Shown here: one piece after another, positions 26,255 through 34,668 of the stretch
Position numbering within the stretch: position 1 is the stretch's first letter
How the letters are laid out: the number at the start of each line of letters is the position of its first letter
Assembly (NCBI GenBank): GCA_015057455.1
Contig: SVEH01000008.1
Coordinates: forward strand, 1 to 64,000
DNA from: Lachnospiraceae bacterium
GTDB lineage: Bacteria; Bacillota; Clostridia; Lachnospirales; Lachnospiraceae
Direction: 5' to 3'
DNA: 64,000 bases
Program-made: the position numbers and the translations under genes
The notes under the pieces: generated by a model
Told to the model about the DNA's origin: nothing
What the model saw: only the letters and a program-made list of their open reading frames with translations
The model's database searches: none

Positions 26255-29062
26255 ATTAAAGTTAGAAGACCAGTTGTGTGGTTTACAGGATTTTATTTAT
26301 TGGGGGTGTTTTGTTACCTTTATAGGGATATAAAGGTATGTTGTATGGTAGTAGGAAGTGGAATAATTATATGGCAGATATATTATGGTAGTTACAAATG
26401 CAATAATTATAATAAAATTTATATTCCTAATAGTTTAAATGTTCATAATGAAGTAATTAATAATAATTGTAATAATAATAGGGTAAATGATAACAAGTTA
26501 ATTTATAATGGTTTATTTTTAAACAAAAATATGTTGATATTTATAATTCCTTTAATTCTAGGATATTTCACATGCTATATTCATAGCACAAAATCACAAG
26601 AAGTTAATATATATAATAGTAGAGATTATAATTATGATATATTAAATAAGAATAATATTGATAATAGTTTTGATGTTATAGGTGTAATAGAACGTATAGA
26701 AGAAAAAGAAAATACTTATGGTGTGACATTAAATTTATGTGTGGTATATGAGAAAGATAACATAGATGGGAGTAATTTGTATTTATATGAGAACATTGAG
26801 AATAAGTATAAATGAAGGGTATTAGTTTATATTTCTAAGGAGAATGTTTGTAAAGATATTCAAGTTAATAAAGATAATTATGAGAATAAAAAGAATTATA
26901 TAAATAAAAATAATTATATATATAAAAATAATAATGGGGATTTAAGAGAATCTAAGGGAGTTAAAGAACTTAAAATTGGCCAATGTGTGGTTATTAGAGG
27001 GAGTATAAAATGGTTTTCTATTAATTCCAATCTAGGTGAATTTAATGAGTACAAATATTATGTAAAACAGTTAGGATATAGATATAAGGTGATAGCTCAA
27101 TCTTATAAAATTATAAAAGAGAATAATTCTTATTTATATACAGTAAAAAGAGTGCTACACAATCTTAGTCGTTCTATGGCATGTAAGTTGGAATTAATAT
27201 TTGGTAGTAATTCTAAAGGTCATGCTGGTTTGTTAAAGGCTATGATTTTAGGGGATAAAGGATTAATAGATGAAGATATAAAGGATAAATATACAGAGGC
27301 AGGAATAACCCATATATTAGCTATTTCCGGGTTACATATTACAATGCTTGGTATGTGTATATATAGGGTGTTAATGCGATGTAAGATAGACATTTATATA
27401 TCTAGTATAGTTACAATGGGGATAATACTTCTGTACGGTTTAATGACACATTTTAGTGTATCTACTAATAGAGCGGTTGTAATGATGTTATTTATGTTGG
27501 CTGCCAAATTTTTTTCCAGAAGCTATGATATGTTAACTTCATGTTGTGTTAGTTTTATTGTAATTCTTATTCAAAATCCATATATGATAGAAAATAGTGG
27601 AACTCAATTATCCTATCTAGCTGTAATAAGTATAATATATGTAAATCCAATATTGTACGGGTATATAAGTCCTCAAATAGAATATATAGAGAATAATACA
27701 AAACAGTATATTGTTAAAGCTACGGGACAGATAGATGATTATAGAGTAATAATAGGTGTTAGTGATATTATAAATAAAATATATAAATGGGTAATAAAGG
27801 GGATAATATCAGGAATAAGTATATTGTTATTGATTGTGCCGGTTCTATTAAATTCATATTATGAAATAAAATCCTTTAGTTTGGCTATAAATTTGTTTGT
27901 AATACCTTTGGTGAGTTTATTAATACCAATGACTATTATAGGGATTCTTATATCGTATATATGGCTAGATATGGCTATTTTTACAAGTGGATGTGTCAGA
28001 AATATATTAGACTTTTATCAAATGATAGGTACATTTTGTCAGAGATTAAGTATAGATAATCTAGTATTAGGTTATACAAGTATAAGTTTTAATATTATGT
28101 ACTATGCATTGATAATAACTATGATAGTTATATTAAAGGTAAATAAAAAGAATAAGAAAAGATATTTATTATGTGTAGTTTCAGGTTTGAGTTTATTATT
28201 TATAATTAACAATATTAATATAAAAGGAACTATGGATATTACTATGTTAGATGTTGGTCAGGGAGAATGTATAAGCATAATTACACCTAAAGGTAAAGTA
28301 ATACTTGTTGATTGTGGTAGTAGTGATGAAAAAGAGATATATAAGTATAAGATTAAGCAATTTCTTAAATATAAAGGAGAAGATGTAATTGATTATGTAG
28401 CTATTTCTCATATGGATTCGGATCATACTAGTGGGGTAATAGAGATTCTTAAAGATAGTAGTAATGAGATTAGAATTAAAAACATATTAGTTACTAATCA
28501 CATGGCAGATAATGAAAACTATAAAATAATTAAAAAGCTAGCTAATAAGAAAAAAGTAAATATTATTGAATTTAATAAAGGTGATAAAATTAATATAGAT
28601 AAAATTAAAATAGAATGTTTATATCCAAATGGAATAGAGTTGGAGAAAAAAGGCCAAAATAATGTTAATAACAATCTTAATTCAATGGTATTATATATGA
28701 CCTATAAAAGTTTTAATATGCTTTTTACAGGAGATATAGAAGATGATGGAGAAAGGTATATAACTAAGGAAATTGAATGTAGAGAGCTAGATATAGATGT
28801 TTTAAAGGTACCACATCATGGGAGTAAAAACTCTTCGAGTAAAGAATTTGTATTGGCTACGCAACCAGAATTAGCATTAATATCTGCTGGAGAGAATAAT
28901 AGTTATGGACATCCCCATAAGGAGATTTTTAAAAGATATGCTATTGTTGGCTCGTATATGTGCTGTACAAAAGAAGATGGTGCAATAAATTTAAGAACAG
29001 ATGGAAAAAAGCTGTCTTATTCAATGATGGTGGATAAGTATAATGAGTTGCTTTGTAAATAA
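26255..29062 (+). pseudogene. comEC: ComEC/Rec2 DNA-uptake channel interrupted by one in-frame TGA
   Basis: ComEC forms the membrane channel for single-stranded DNA in natural transformation. The whole protein can be read in one frame except for a single TGA at 26813-26815. The N-terminal part has membrane segments and the DUF4131 region. After the stop, the frame continues directly with RVLVYISKEN and KIGQCVVIRGSIKWF. The competence domain (ITHILAISGLHITMLG) and the C-terminal metallo-beta-lactamase-like domain (MLDVGQGECISIITPKG, AISHMDSDHTSG, PHHGSKNSS) are complete. The start is also unclear: an ATT at 26255 is well spaced from AAGGAG, GTG 26276 has no such site, and an ATG at 26250 is out of frame. 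Read-through, recent nonsense mutation and sequencing error are all possible. Confidence 0.85.
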
Positions 29063-29209
29063 TAATATCATTATGTGGTAATAGAAATAGAGAATATATA
29101 ATTAATAATGTATAAGATTTAGAAAAATTATGTAAATGTATGAGTAGTAACATAGTAATAAGTATTTTGAAGAAAATGTTAGCAGTGTATTTGGATAATA
29201 GAGGTGAAA

Positions 29210-30187
29210 ATGAATAAATATATAAGAACAGATTTGGCAATGGAAATAGGGGAAAAGTATAAAGAAGATAATGTAGAGATAGAGGGAGTGGAGATTAAGG
29301 AAATGCATAATGATAAAGGCACAATAAAAACTACCGTTGTTAATATATTTAATGATAAGGGGGCAATGGCTATGGGGCGAGAAAAGGGGAAATATATAAC
29401 AATAGAAAATCTTGGTGTGTATGATAGCTATAAGTATGATGAAGAAGAGTTGATTATGGCAATATCAAAAGAATTAAGGGGACTTATAAAAAGTCTTTTT
29501 GAAGGCAGAGAATGTCAGAATAAAAATATAACTAAAATTAAAACAAAAGATATTACTAAAAATAAAGATAAGCAAAGTGATAAGTACATCCATAGGAAAT
29601 TAAATGTAGAAAATATTTTAGTAGTTGGACTGGGGAATATTGAAATAACTCCTGATGCATTAGGTCCTAATGTTGTTAATATGATAGATGTATCGCGATA
29701 CATTTTGACAGAAAAAGGTATTGCAGCATTGGCACCTGGAGTTATGGGGCAAACAGGTCTAGAAGTAAGTGAGATAGTAAAGGCATTGGTAAAGGAAATA
29801 AATATAGAATTAGTAATTGTAATAGATGCTCTTGCCGCAAGAAGTGTTTATAGGTTAAATAATACAATACAGTTAACTAATACAGGTATTGCACCCGGCT
29901 CAGGGGTGGGAAATAATCGAAAAGAGATAAGTAATAAAAGTGTTGGCGTACCAGTTATAGCAGTAGGTATTCCAACAGTTGTAGATGCATATTCTATTGT
30001 AAATGATATTGTAGAACGCTTTTTAGTAAGAGAAGGTTGTAAAGAGTCAGAAATAAATGAGTTTTTAGAGAAAATGCGAAAAGAAAACATTGAGAATATG
30101 TTTGTTACATCTAAAGTAGTAGATGTACATGTAAAAAAATCAAGTGAAATAGTTGCAAAAGGGATAAATTTAGCTCTTAATAAATAA
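29210..30187 (+). CDS. gpr: Spore protease GPR (germination protease)
   Basis: GPR is an aspartic-type endopeptidase that degrades small acid-soluble spore proteins at germination. The 325 residues start with the typical NKYIRTDLAMEIGE, which includes the region processed in the zymogen. Family segments include VGLGNIEITPDALGP, APGVMGQTGLE, VIVIDALAARSVYRL and GIAPGSGVGNNRKEI. The ATG at 29210 follows AGAGG at normal spacing; a GTG at 29204 is less likely. It is followed by spoIIP, a common arrangement in Clostridia and Bacilli. It shows the organism, or its recent ancestor, forms endospores. Confidence 0.97.
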   Translation: MNKYIRTDLAMEIGEKYKEDNVEIEGVEIKEMHNDKGTIKTTVVNIFNDKGAMAMGREKGKYITIENLGVYDSYKYDEEELIMAISKELRGLIKSLFEGRECQNKNITKIKTKDITKNKDKQSDKYIHRKLNVENILVVGLGNIEITPDALGPNVVNMIDVSRYILTEKGIAALAPGVMGQTGLEVSEIVKALVKEINIELVIVIDALAARSVYRLNNTIQLTNTGIAPGSGVGNNRKEISNKSVGVPVIAVGIPTVVDAYSIVNDIVERFLVREGCKESEINEFLEKMRKENIENMFVTSKVVDVHVKKSSEIVAKGINLALNK

Positions 30188-30352
30188 ACTAAACGCATAT
30201 TAAAGAAAGTGGTATCATATATATATATTAAGCTTAGAAATATATAGCTTAAGTGAATATATGGTGGTGGTTTTATAGATATAAGGATAACAAAGGGGAA
30301 AAATAATGAGTGTAGGGGCTTTAATTTTATTACAAAGTCAGCAATAGTAATT

Positions 30353-31606
30353 ATGATTATATATATTTTTGTAAAGCTATTTACATTATTTTTTACAGGT
30401 AGTACAAGAGAGATAATTATAATTGAAACAAAGCAATGGATAGGAAAAAATATAAAGAACATTGTATGCAATGAAATTTTAAAAAGTGATAGATATTTAA
30501 CAGAAGATAAAGTGATTAGTATAGCAACAATGCAAAAGAGAAATAATGAAGAAAGTGATATTGATAAAGCATTAACTTTAGTCTATAATGCAGTAGATAA
30601 ATATGATAATCTTATTGTTGAGGAAGTTAGGAATTTTGCAAATGCAAGCAAAGATAAAAATTCATCTAATTACAAAAAGTATAGTCATCAAAGAAGTGAT
30701 ACAAGCAGTAAAGATAAGGCTAATCAGTATGAGTTAAATAATAAAATATTTGAAGAAAATATGAGAAATATTGAAAATAAACTTATGTCATATAATCCTA
30801 GTAAGAAACAAAAAGATGCTATTACCAAAGAAAACAATAATAGTATTATAAAACAGTTAAAAGGGACAAATAGTACTTCTTATATGGTAAAGAATTTTTA
30901 TACCGTCGATGGTAGTACAAGTATTGATAAAAGCATATTTAAACCTAATCTATTATTAGGAATTAATAATAGATTGAAATCTAAAACAAATAATAAACCA
31001 CAAATATTAATATATCACACACATGGTTCTGAAAAATATGCAGATAGTAGTAATAAAAGAAGAGATAGCGTAATAGGCGTAGGGGATTATTTGACAGATT
31101 TACTAGAAAGGAAATACGGTTATAATGTAATTCATGAAGACCGCAAATTTGATGTGGTAAATAATAAGTGGAACCGCAATGCATATGATACAGCACTGCC
31201 TGAAATAAAAAAAATCCTAAAGAAAAATCCATCAATAGAAGTAGTAATAGATTTACATAGAGATTCGGGTAGTAGCAAGACTGTATCCAATATTGATAAT
31301 ATAAAGGTAGCGAGATTGATGTTTTTTAATGGCGTGTGTAGAAGTAATGTAGGGCCAAGAACAGAGATTCCTAATAATAATTTAAAGTATAATTTAGCAT
31401 TTAGCTTAGATATGCAAATGGAGGCTATGAAGATGTTTCCAGGCTTCACAAAGAAGATATATTTAAAAGGATATAGATATAATATGCATCTTGCAAAGAG
31501 GTATATGCTAGTAGAAGTTGGAAATAACAAAAATACAGTGTTAGAAGCTAAATATGCAATGATTCCCTTTGCAAAAATTCTAAATAAAGTATTGACAACC
31601 AACTAA
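30353..31606 (+). CDS. spoIIP: Stage II sporulation protein P
   Basis: SpoIIP is a membrane-anchored peptidoglycan amidase and endopeptidase of the engulfment complex with SpoIID and SpoIIM. The catalytic domain is intact, with ILIYHTHGSEKYAD, VIDLHRDSG and the final family segment KRYMLVEVGNNKNTVLEAK. A membrane segment (IVIMIIYIFVKLFTLFF) starts the reading frame. The first ATG in this frame (30353) has no ribosome binding site and lies inside the membrane segment. A well-placed AAAGGGG and ATG at 30306 are one base out of frame and lead to a stop after 13 codons. A single lost base in the leader of the gene would explain this. Confidence 0.88.
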   Translation: MIIYIFVKLFTLFFTGSTREIIIIETKQWIGKNIKNIVCNEILKSDRYLTEDKVISIATMQKRNNEESDIDKALTLVYNAVDKYDNLIVEEVRNFANASKDKNSSNYKKYSHQRSDTSSKDKANQYELNNKIFEENMRNIENKLMSYNPSKKQKDAITKENNNSIIKQLKGTNSTSYMVKNFYTVDGSTSIDKSIFKPNLLLGINNRLKSKTNNKPQILIYHTHGSEKYADSSNKRRDSVIGVGDYLTDLLERKYGYNVIHEDRKFDVVNNKWNRNAYDTALPEIKKILKKNPSIEVVIDLHRDSGSSKTVSNIDNIKVARLMFFNGVCRSNVGPRTEIPNNNLKYNLAFSLDMQMEAMKMFPGFTKKIYLKGYRYNMHLAKRYMLVEVGNNKNTVLEAKYAMIPFAKILNKVLTTN

Positions 31607-31620
31607 GAATATAATAATAT
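31592..31620 (+). promoter_or_regulatory. Predicted rpsT promoter
   Basis: TTGACA at 31592-31597, a 17-base spacer, TAATAT at 31615-31620. It overlaps the 3' end of spoIIP. The implied rpsT leader is about 75 nt. Confidence 0.7.
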
Positions 31621-31701
31621 ATAAAAAGATGTTTACATTAGACTGTCCGTGTCCGGCTTTAATGAAACAGGTAATCATTAATACGATGGAGGTGTATTGA
31701 A

Positions 31702-31965
31702 TTGGCTAACATTAAATCAGCAAAGAAGAGAATCAAAGTTACAGAGACTAAGACTCTTAGAAATAAAGCTATAAAATCAGGTGTAAAGACTGCTATAAAG
31801 AAAGTTGACGCTGCTGTGGCTGCCGGCGACAAAGAACTTGCTCAAGCAAATTTACTTAATGCAATTTCAGTGATTGATAAAGCTACAACAAAGGGTGTTT
31901 ATCATAAGAACACTTCAGCTAGAAAAGTTTCTAGATTAACAAAAGCTGTTAACAATATTGCATAA
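31702..31965 (+). CDS. rpsT: 30S ribosomal protein S20
   Basis: S20 is a primary 16S rRNA-binding protein of the small subunit. The 87 residues are strongly basic and helical, with the typical ANIKSAKKRIKVTETKTLRN start and GVYHKNTSARKVSRLTKAV end. The start codon is TTG at 31702 after GGAGG, a common feature of S20 genes, where a weak start codon serves autoregulation in other bacteria. It has its own promoter and a strong terminator, so it is a single-gene unit. Confidence 0.97.
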   Translation: MANIKSAKKRIKVTETKTLRNKAIKSGVKTAIKKVDAAVAAGDKELAQANLLNAISVIDKATTKGVYHKNTSARKVSRLTKAVNNIA

Positions 31966-31978
31966 TTTATTATATAGA

Positions 31979-32005
31979 GAAAAAGTCTACTTTGTAGACT
32001 TTTTC
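31979..32005 (+). terminator. rpsT terminator
   Basis: GAAAAAGTCTAC pairs perfectly with GTAGACTTTTTC around TTT. The U-rich right arm fits an intrinsic terminator. Confidence 0.9.
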
Positions 32006-32065
32006 TTGTTTTATTATGATTTATATGTAAGTATAAAAACATATATAATAAAAACATACATAATA

Positions 32066-32097
32066 AAAACGTCTGAGAAGGTTAAACTTCTCAGACA
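32066..32097 (-). terminator. Terminator of the PHP-domain gene
   Basis: On the minus strand GTCTGAGAAG pairs with CTTCTCAGAC and is followed by GTTTTTATT, just after the stop codon of the PHP-domain gene. Confidence 0.85.
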
Positions 32098-32103
32098 TTT
32101 ATA

Positions 32104-33894
32104 TTAATGTTTTATAGTTTTATTTTTTACTAATAGAATAGTAGATGTTAATGCAAGAGCAGCTGATAATGCTAGTAGGATGTAGAATCCAGTGAACATA
32201 GAATAATCGCCAGTTGCTGGTACATCATCTAATTCGTCTAAATCTTTTCTTTGTCCTTCGAAATCAATTTGTGATACAACTGCATCTTCTGCTAAAGCAT
32301 CATCATCTTCAACTACTACCTCGCTACCGTCATCGTGACTTGTGTCATCTGATGGATTTAATGCAGGTTTTTCAGTTTCTTCAGGTGTAACTTCTGTAGG
32401 TTTAACTGTATCTGCATCAGTAGGTGCTGGAGTGGCTGTATCAGTATTAGTGGATGAAGGCTTTGGTGTATCAGCATCAGTAGCTGATGGTGATGGAGTG
32501 TCAGTATCAGCTGGTGCCTCAGTTGGTGCGCTAGTTGTCTCGATAGGTGCAGAGGTAATTATTGCTTCTGCAGTTGTAGGTGTTATAGTACTTGTAGGTG
32601 CTCCAGATATTATTACAGGTGCGTCACTTGTAGTTGGTGTAGCTGTTGGAGTTGGTGTTGGAGTAGGTGAAGGTGCATATGTAGGTTTTGTAAATCCTTC
32701 ACGTGTCTTATAATAACCAATCCATACTGGAGCTGAAACAATCATATCCTTATCGTCTTGTGTGATTCTTATATAATAGTAAGAATAGTTTGCAGGGAAT
32801 GTAAGATTTAAAACCTTACTATTTGACGAAATATATTCTGTATGTAAAACATTGTTATAGTTTACAATAACTTCAACTTTACCAATTTTAGAATCTGAAG
32901 GATCTTTTAAATCAATACTTAGATTAACATTTTCTCCAATACGAGATATATTAACCTTGGATCCCATTATATATCCATTAAGCGTATATTTAAGTTGAAA
33001 ATCATAGTCTTCAGTAGAGTAACATCTATTATTTCTCATAGCATCATATATAGAATCTTCTGATAATTTTTTTGCTAGGATAACGCTTCGTTTATCATTT
33101 ACAGTACCCCAGTTTTTATCATGATTATCTTGATTGTTAACAGGAGCAACGTGCCATCCTTTATCTAATACAAGGTTATAGTAATCACAATAATTACCAC
33201 TATCAGCAACCTTATGGAATCCTGGCATTTCAACGTTTGTTATAACACTGTCATATGATGTTGAATAAAATGCAAATTCTCTAAAATGTCCCCATTTTTC
33301 AGATGGATGATTAAATTGAGATAGTGATTTTGGTACAGTTACAAGTTTATTATAATATGTTTGAAGACCAGTTTCATAATCACTATATATAGATAAATTT
33401 CTACTTTCAAATCCTTGAGTATTAAATGTATTGATGTGTCCTAATCCATTGTTGAAAGTCATTTCATATCCGCATAATGCAATAAAATTTTTAGAAGTAT
33501 ATTTTTTTGCTAACTTTTTAGTTTGGACCCATTCTGAACTAGAATCACCATTCTTTATATTACCTTCTTTATGATGGTCAAATTTGTGGGAATGATCTGT
33601 TAGTGCGAAAAAGTCTAATTGTTTTGCTTTGTTTTTTGCATGTTCATATGCTTCAACAGCCGTACCTTTGCCATCTGAATAATCACTATGTGAATGTAAT
33701 TGTCCATAATAAATAGAGTAATCGTTAGGTTTCGTCATTAGATTTTCTGATATTGCTTGGGTTGTATCACTTATAAGTCCCATAAGAACACTTTGTTCTG
33801 CATATGCATTAATCTTTGTGTTTAATGAAAAGAGTGTTACACCAAAGATTGTTACAGAGCCTATAAGCAAGCTTTGCAATGTTTTTTTCTTCAT
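32104..33894 (-). CDS. Wall-anchored PHP-domain metallohydrolase
   Basis: The 596 residues have a signal peptide, then a PHP-fold hydrolase domain of the CehA/McbA type with metal-binding motifs H67-S-H69 (QLHSHSDYSDG), ALTDHSHKFDHH, QFNHPSEKWG and NQDNHDKNWG. PHP enzymes usually cleave phosphoesters. A beta-type domain (about residues 300-390) follows. Then comes a Pro/Thr/Ala-rich stalk of about 120 residues, and a sorting signal VPATGD with membrane stretch and KNKTIKH. It should sit outside the cell, attached to the wall. A promoter, and a possible attenuator, lie upstream at 34005-34184. The natural substrate is unknown. Confidence 0.86.
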   Translation of the reverse strand: MKKKTLQSLLIGSVTIFGVTLFSLNTKINAYAEQSVLMGLISDTTQAISENLMTKPNDYSIYYGQLHSHSDYSDGKGTAVEAYEHAKNKAKQLDFFALTDHSHKFDHHKEGNIKNGDSSSEWVQTKKLAKKYTSKNFIALCGYEMTFNNGLGHINTFNTQGFESRNLSIYSDYETGLQTYYNKLVTVPKSLSQFNHPSEKWGHFREFAFYSTSYDSVITNVEMPGFHKVADSGNYCDYYNLVLDKGWHVAPVNNQDNHDKNWGTVNDKRSVILAKKLSEDSIYDAMRNNRCYSTEDYDFQLKYTLNGYIMGSKVNISRIGENVNLSIDLKDPSDSKIGKVEVIVNYNNVLHTEYISSNSKVLNLTFPANYSYYYIRITQDDKDMIVSAPVWIGYYKTREGFTKPTYAPSPTPTPTPTATPTTSDAPVIISGAPTSTITPTTAEAIITSAPIETTSAPTEAPADTDTPSPSATDADTPKPSSTNTDTATPAPTDADTVKPTEVTPEETEKPALNPSDDTSHDDGSEVVVEDDDALAEDAVVSQIDFEGQRKDLDELDDVPATGDYSMFTGFYILLALSAALALTSTILLVKNKTIKH

Positions 33895-34004
33895 TTTTTT
33901 CTCCTAGTATTATATAAATAAAATTTTTATACATTAATCAATTTCGACATAAAAAAATTATTTGTAATAATAAGTAAGAAAAGTTTTATTTGTTTTCGAA
34001 GCAT

Positions 34005-34149
34005 AAAAAAACTGCTGAAGCGTTTTCTCTATAATTAAATAGGCTATTTTTCACAATCTCTCGATTGGGTTTGTGCTTCAACAGTTTATATTATTAATGT
34101 TAAATTATAATGTTTATATTTAATTGTTTTTGTTTGTTATTATTAACTT
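34005..34149 (-). ncRNA. Predicted small RNA or attenuator leader upstream of the PHP-domain gene
   Basis: On the minus strand a near-consensus promoter would start RNA at about 34149. The RNA ends in a terminator in which ACTGTTGAAGC pairs with GCTTCAGCAGT followed by T7 at 34005-34011. Between the arms are a GAGA-loop hairpin (CAATC/GATTG) and AAATA/TATTT. The closing stem is therefore also the terminator stem, like a small riboswitch or an sRNA. I could not match it to a known riboswitch class. Confidence 0.5.
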
Positions 34150-34155
34150 GTTTAT

Positions 34156-34184
34156 AATATAACATGTATGAAAATTAAAGTCAA
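34156..34184 (-). promoter_or_regulatory. Predicted minus-strand promoter
   Basis: On the minus strand TTGACT (34184-34179), a 17-base spacer and TATATT (34161-34156). It drives the leader described at 34005-34149 and probably the PHP-domain gene. Confidence 0.65.
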
Positions 34185-34448
34185 ATCGGTAATAAGTCTT
34201 ATTTTTATGCAATATTACCATATTGACAGAAAATATTGGTCATCTATTAATATTATTCATATAAAAAGTAACCAATTAATATAAATATATATCATAAATT
34301 TCAAGTTAATGTAAGTAAAAGTAAGGTTAAGGTAAAATATTACTTTATACATTTATTGGGTTTGTGCATATTTAACAAAAATTCAACATTTGTAATCTTT
34401 CTTTAATATTGACTTTTTTTCCCAATAGGAGTAATATGATTTTATAGT

Positions 34449-34534
34449 GGAGATGTATCGAAGTGGTCATAACGAGAACGACTCGAAATCGTTTTGCCAT
34501 AACAGGCACGTGGGTTCGAATCCCACCGTCTCCG
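34449..34534 (+). tRNA. tRNA-Ser (anticodon CGA)
   Basis: A type II tRNA with a 7-bp acceptor stem (GGAGATG with CGTCTCC, one G-T pair) and discriminator G. The anticodon stem is AACGA/TCGTT with loop CTCGAAA, so the anticodon is CGA, reading UCG. The long variable arm (around TTGCCATAACAGGCAC) is typical of tRNA-Ser. The T arm is GTGGG-TTCGAAT-CCCAC. No CCA is encoded. It appears as a single gene. Confidence 0.95.
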
Positions 34535-34612
34535 TTAAAATGTTCCGCAAGAGTTTTATATTTTAATTCTTGCTTATGACTATTATATCTTTTTGAGTAA
34601 AATTTTCTAAAG

Positions 34613-34666
34613 AAAATGAATAATAAACTAGGGCGTATTATTACGCCCTAGTTTATTATTCATTTT
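34613..34666 (-). terminator. Perfect 25-bp hairpin, terminator of vWA protein 1
   Basis: Arms at 34613-34637 and 34642-34666 pair perfectly around TTAT. On the minus strand it follows the stop codon directly and ends in ATTTT; on the plus strand it could also end the tRNA transcript. Confidence 0.85.
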
Positions 34667-34668
34667 CC

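Larger units (their letters stand above)
33895..34448. other. Gene-free gap with a minus-strand transcribed leader
   Basis: No coding gene is visible between the PHP-domain gene and the tRNA. The left part is the leader of the PHP-domain gene, with a promoter at 34156-34184 and a terminator-like structure at 34005-34086, both on the minus strand. The rest (about 34190-34440) is plain AT-rich DNA; a tRNA promoter could be TTGACT at about 34409 with a weak downstream box. Confidence 0.55.

Noticed and set aside
26813-26815. Selenocysteine at the comEC TGA
   Set aside because: The position is in a poorly conserved stretch before RVLVY, not at a catalytic site. I see no convincing SECIS-like hairpin directly after it.
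34005-34149. c-di-GMP-I riboswitch
   Set aside because: Only fragments of the consensus are similar. The GACGCAAAGC segment and the second hairpin are missing.
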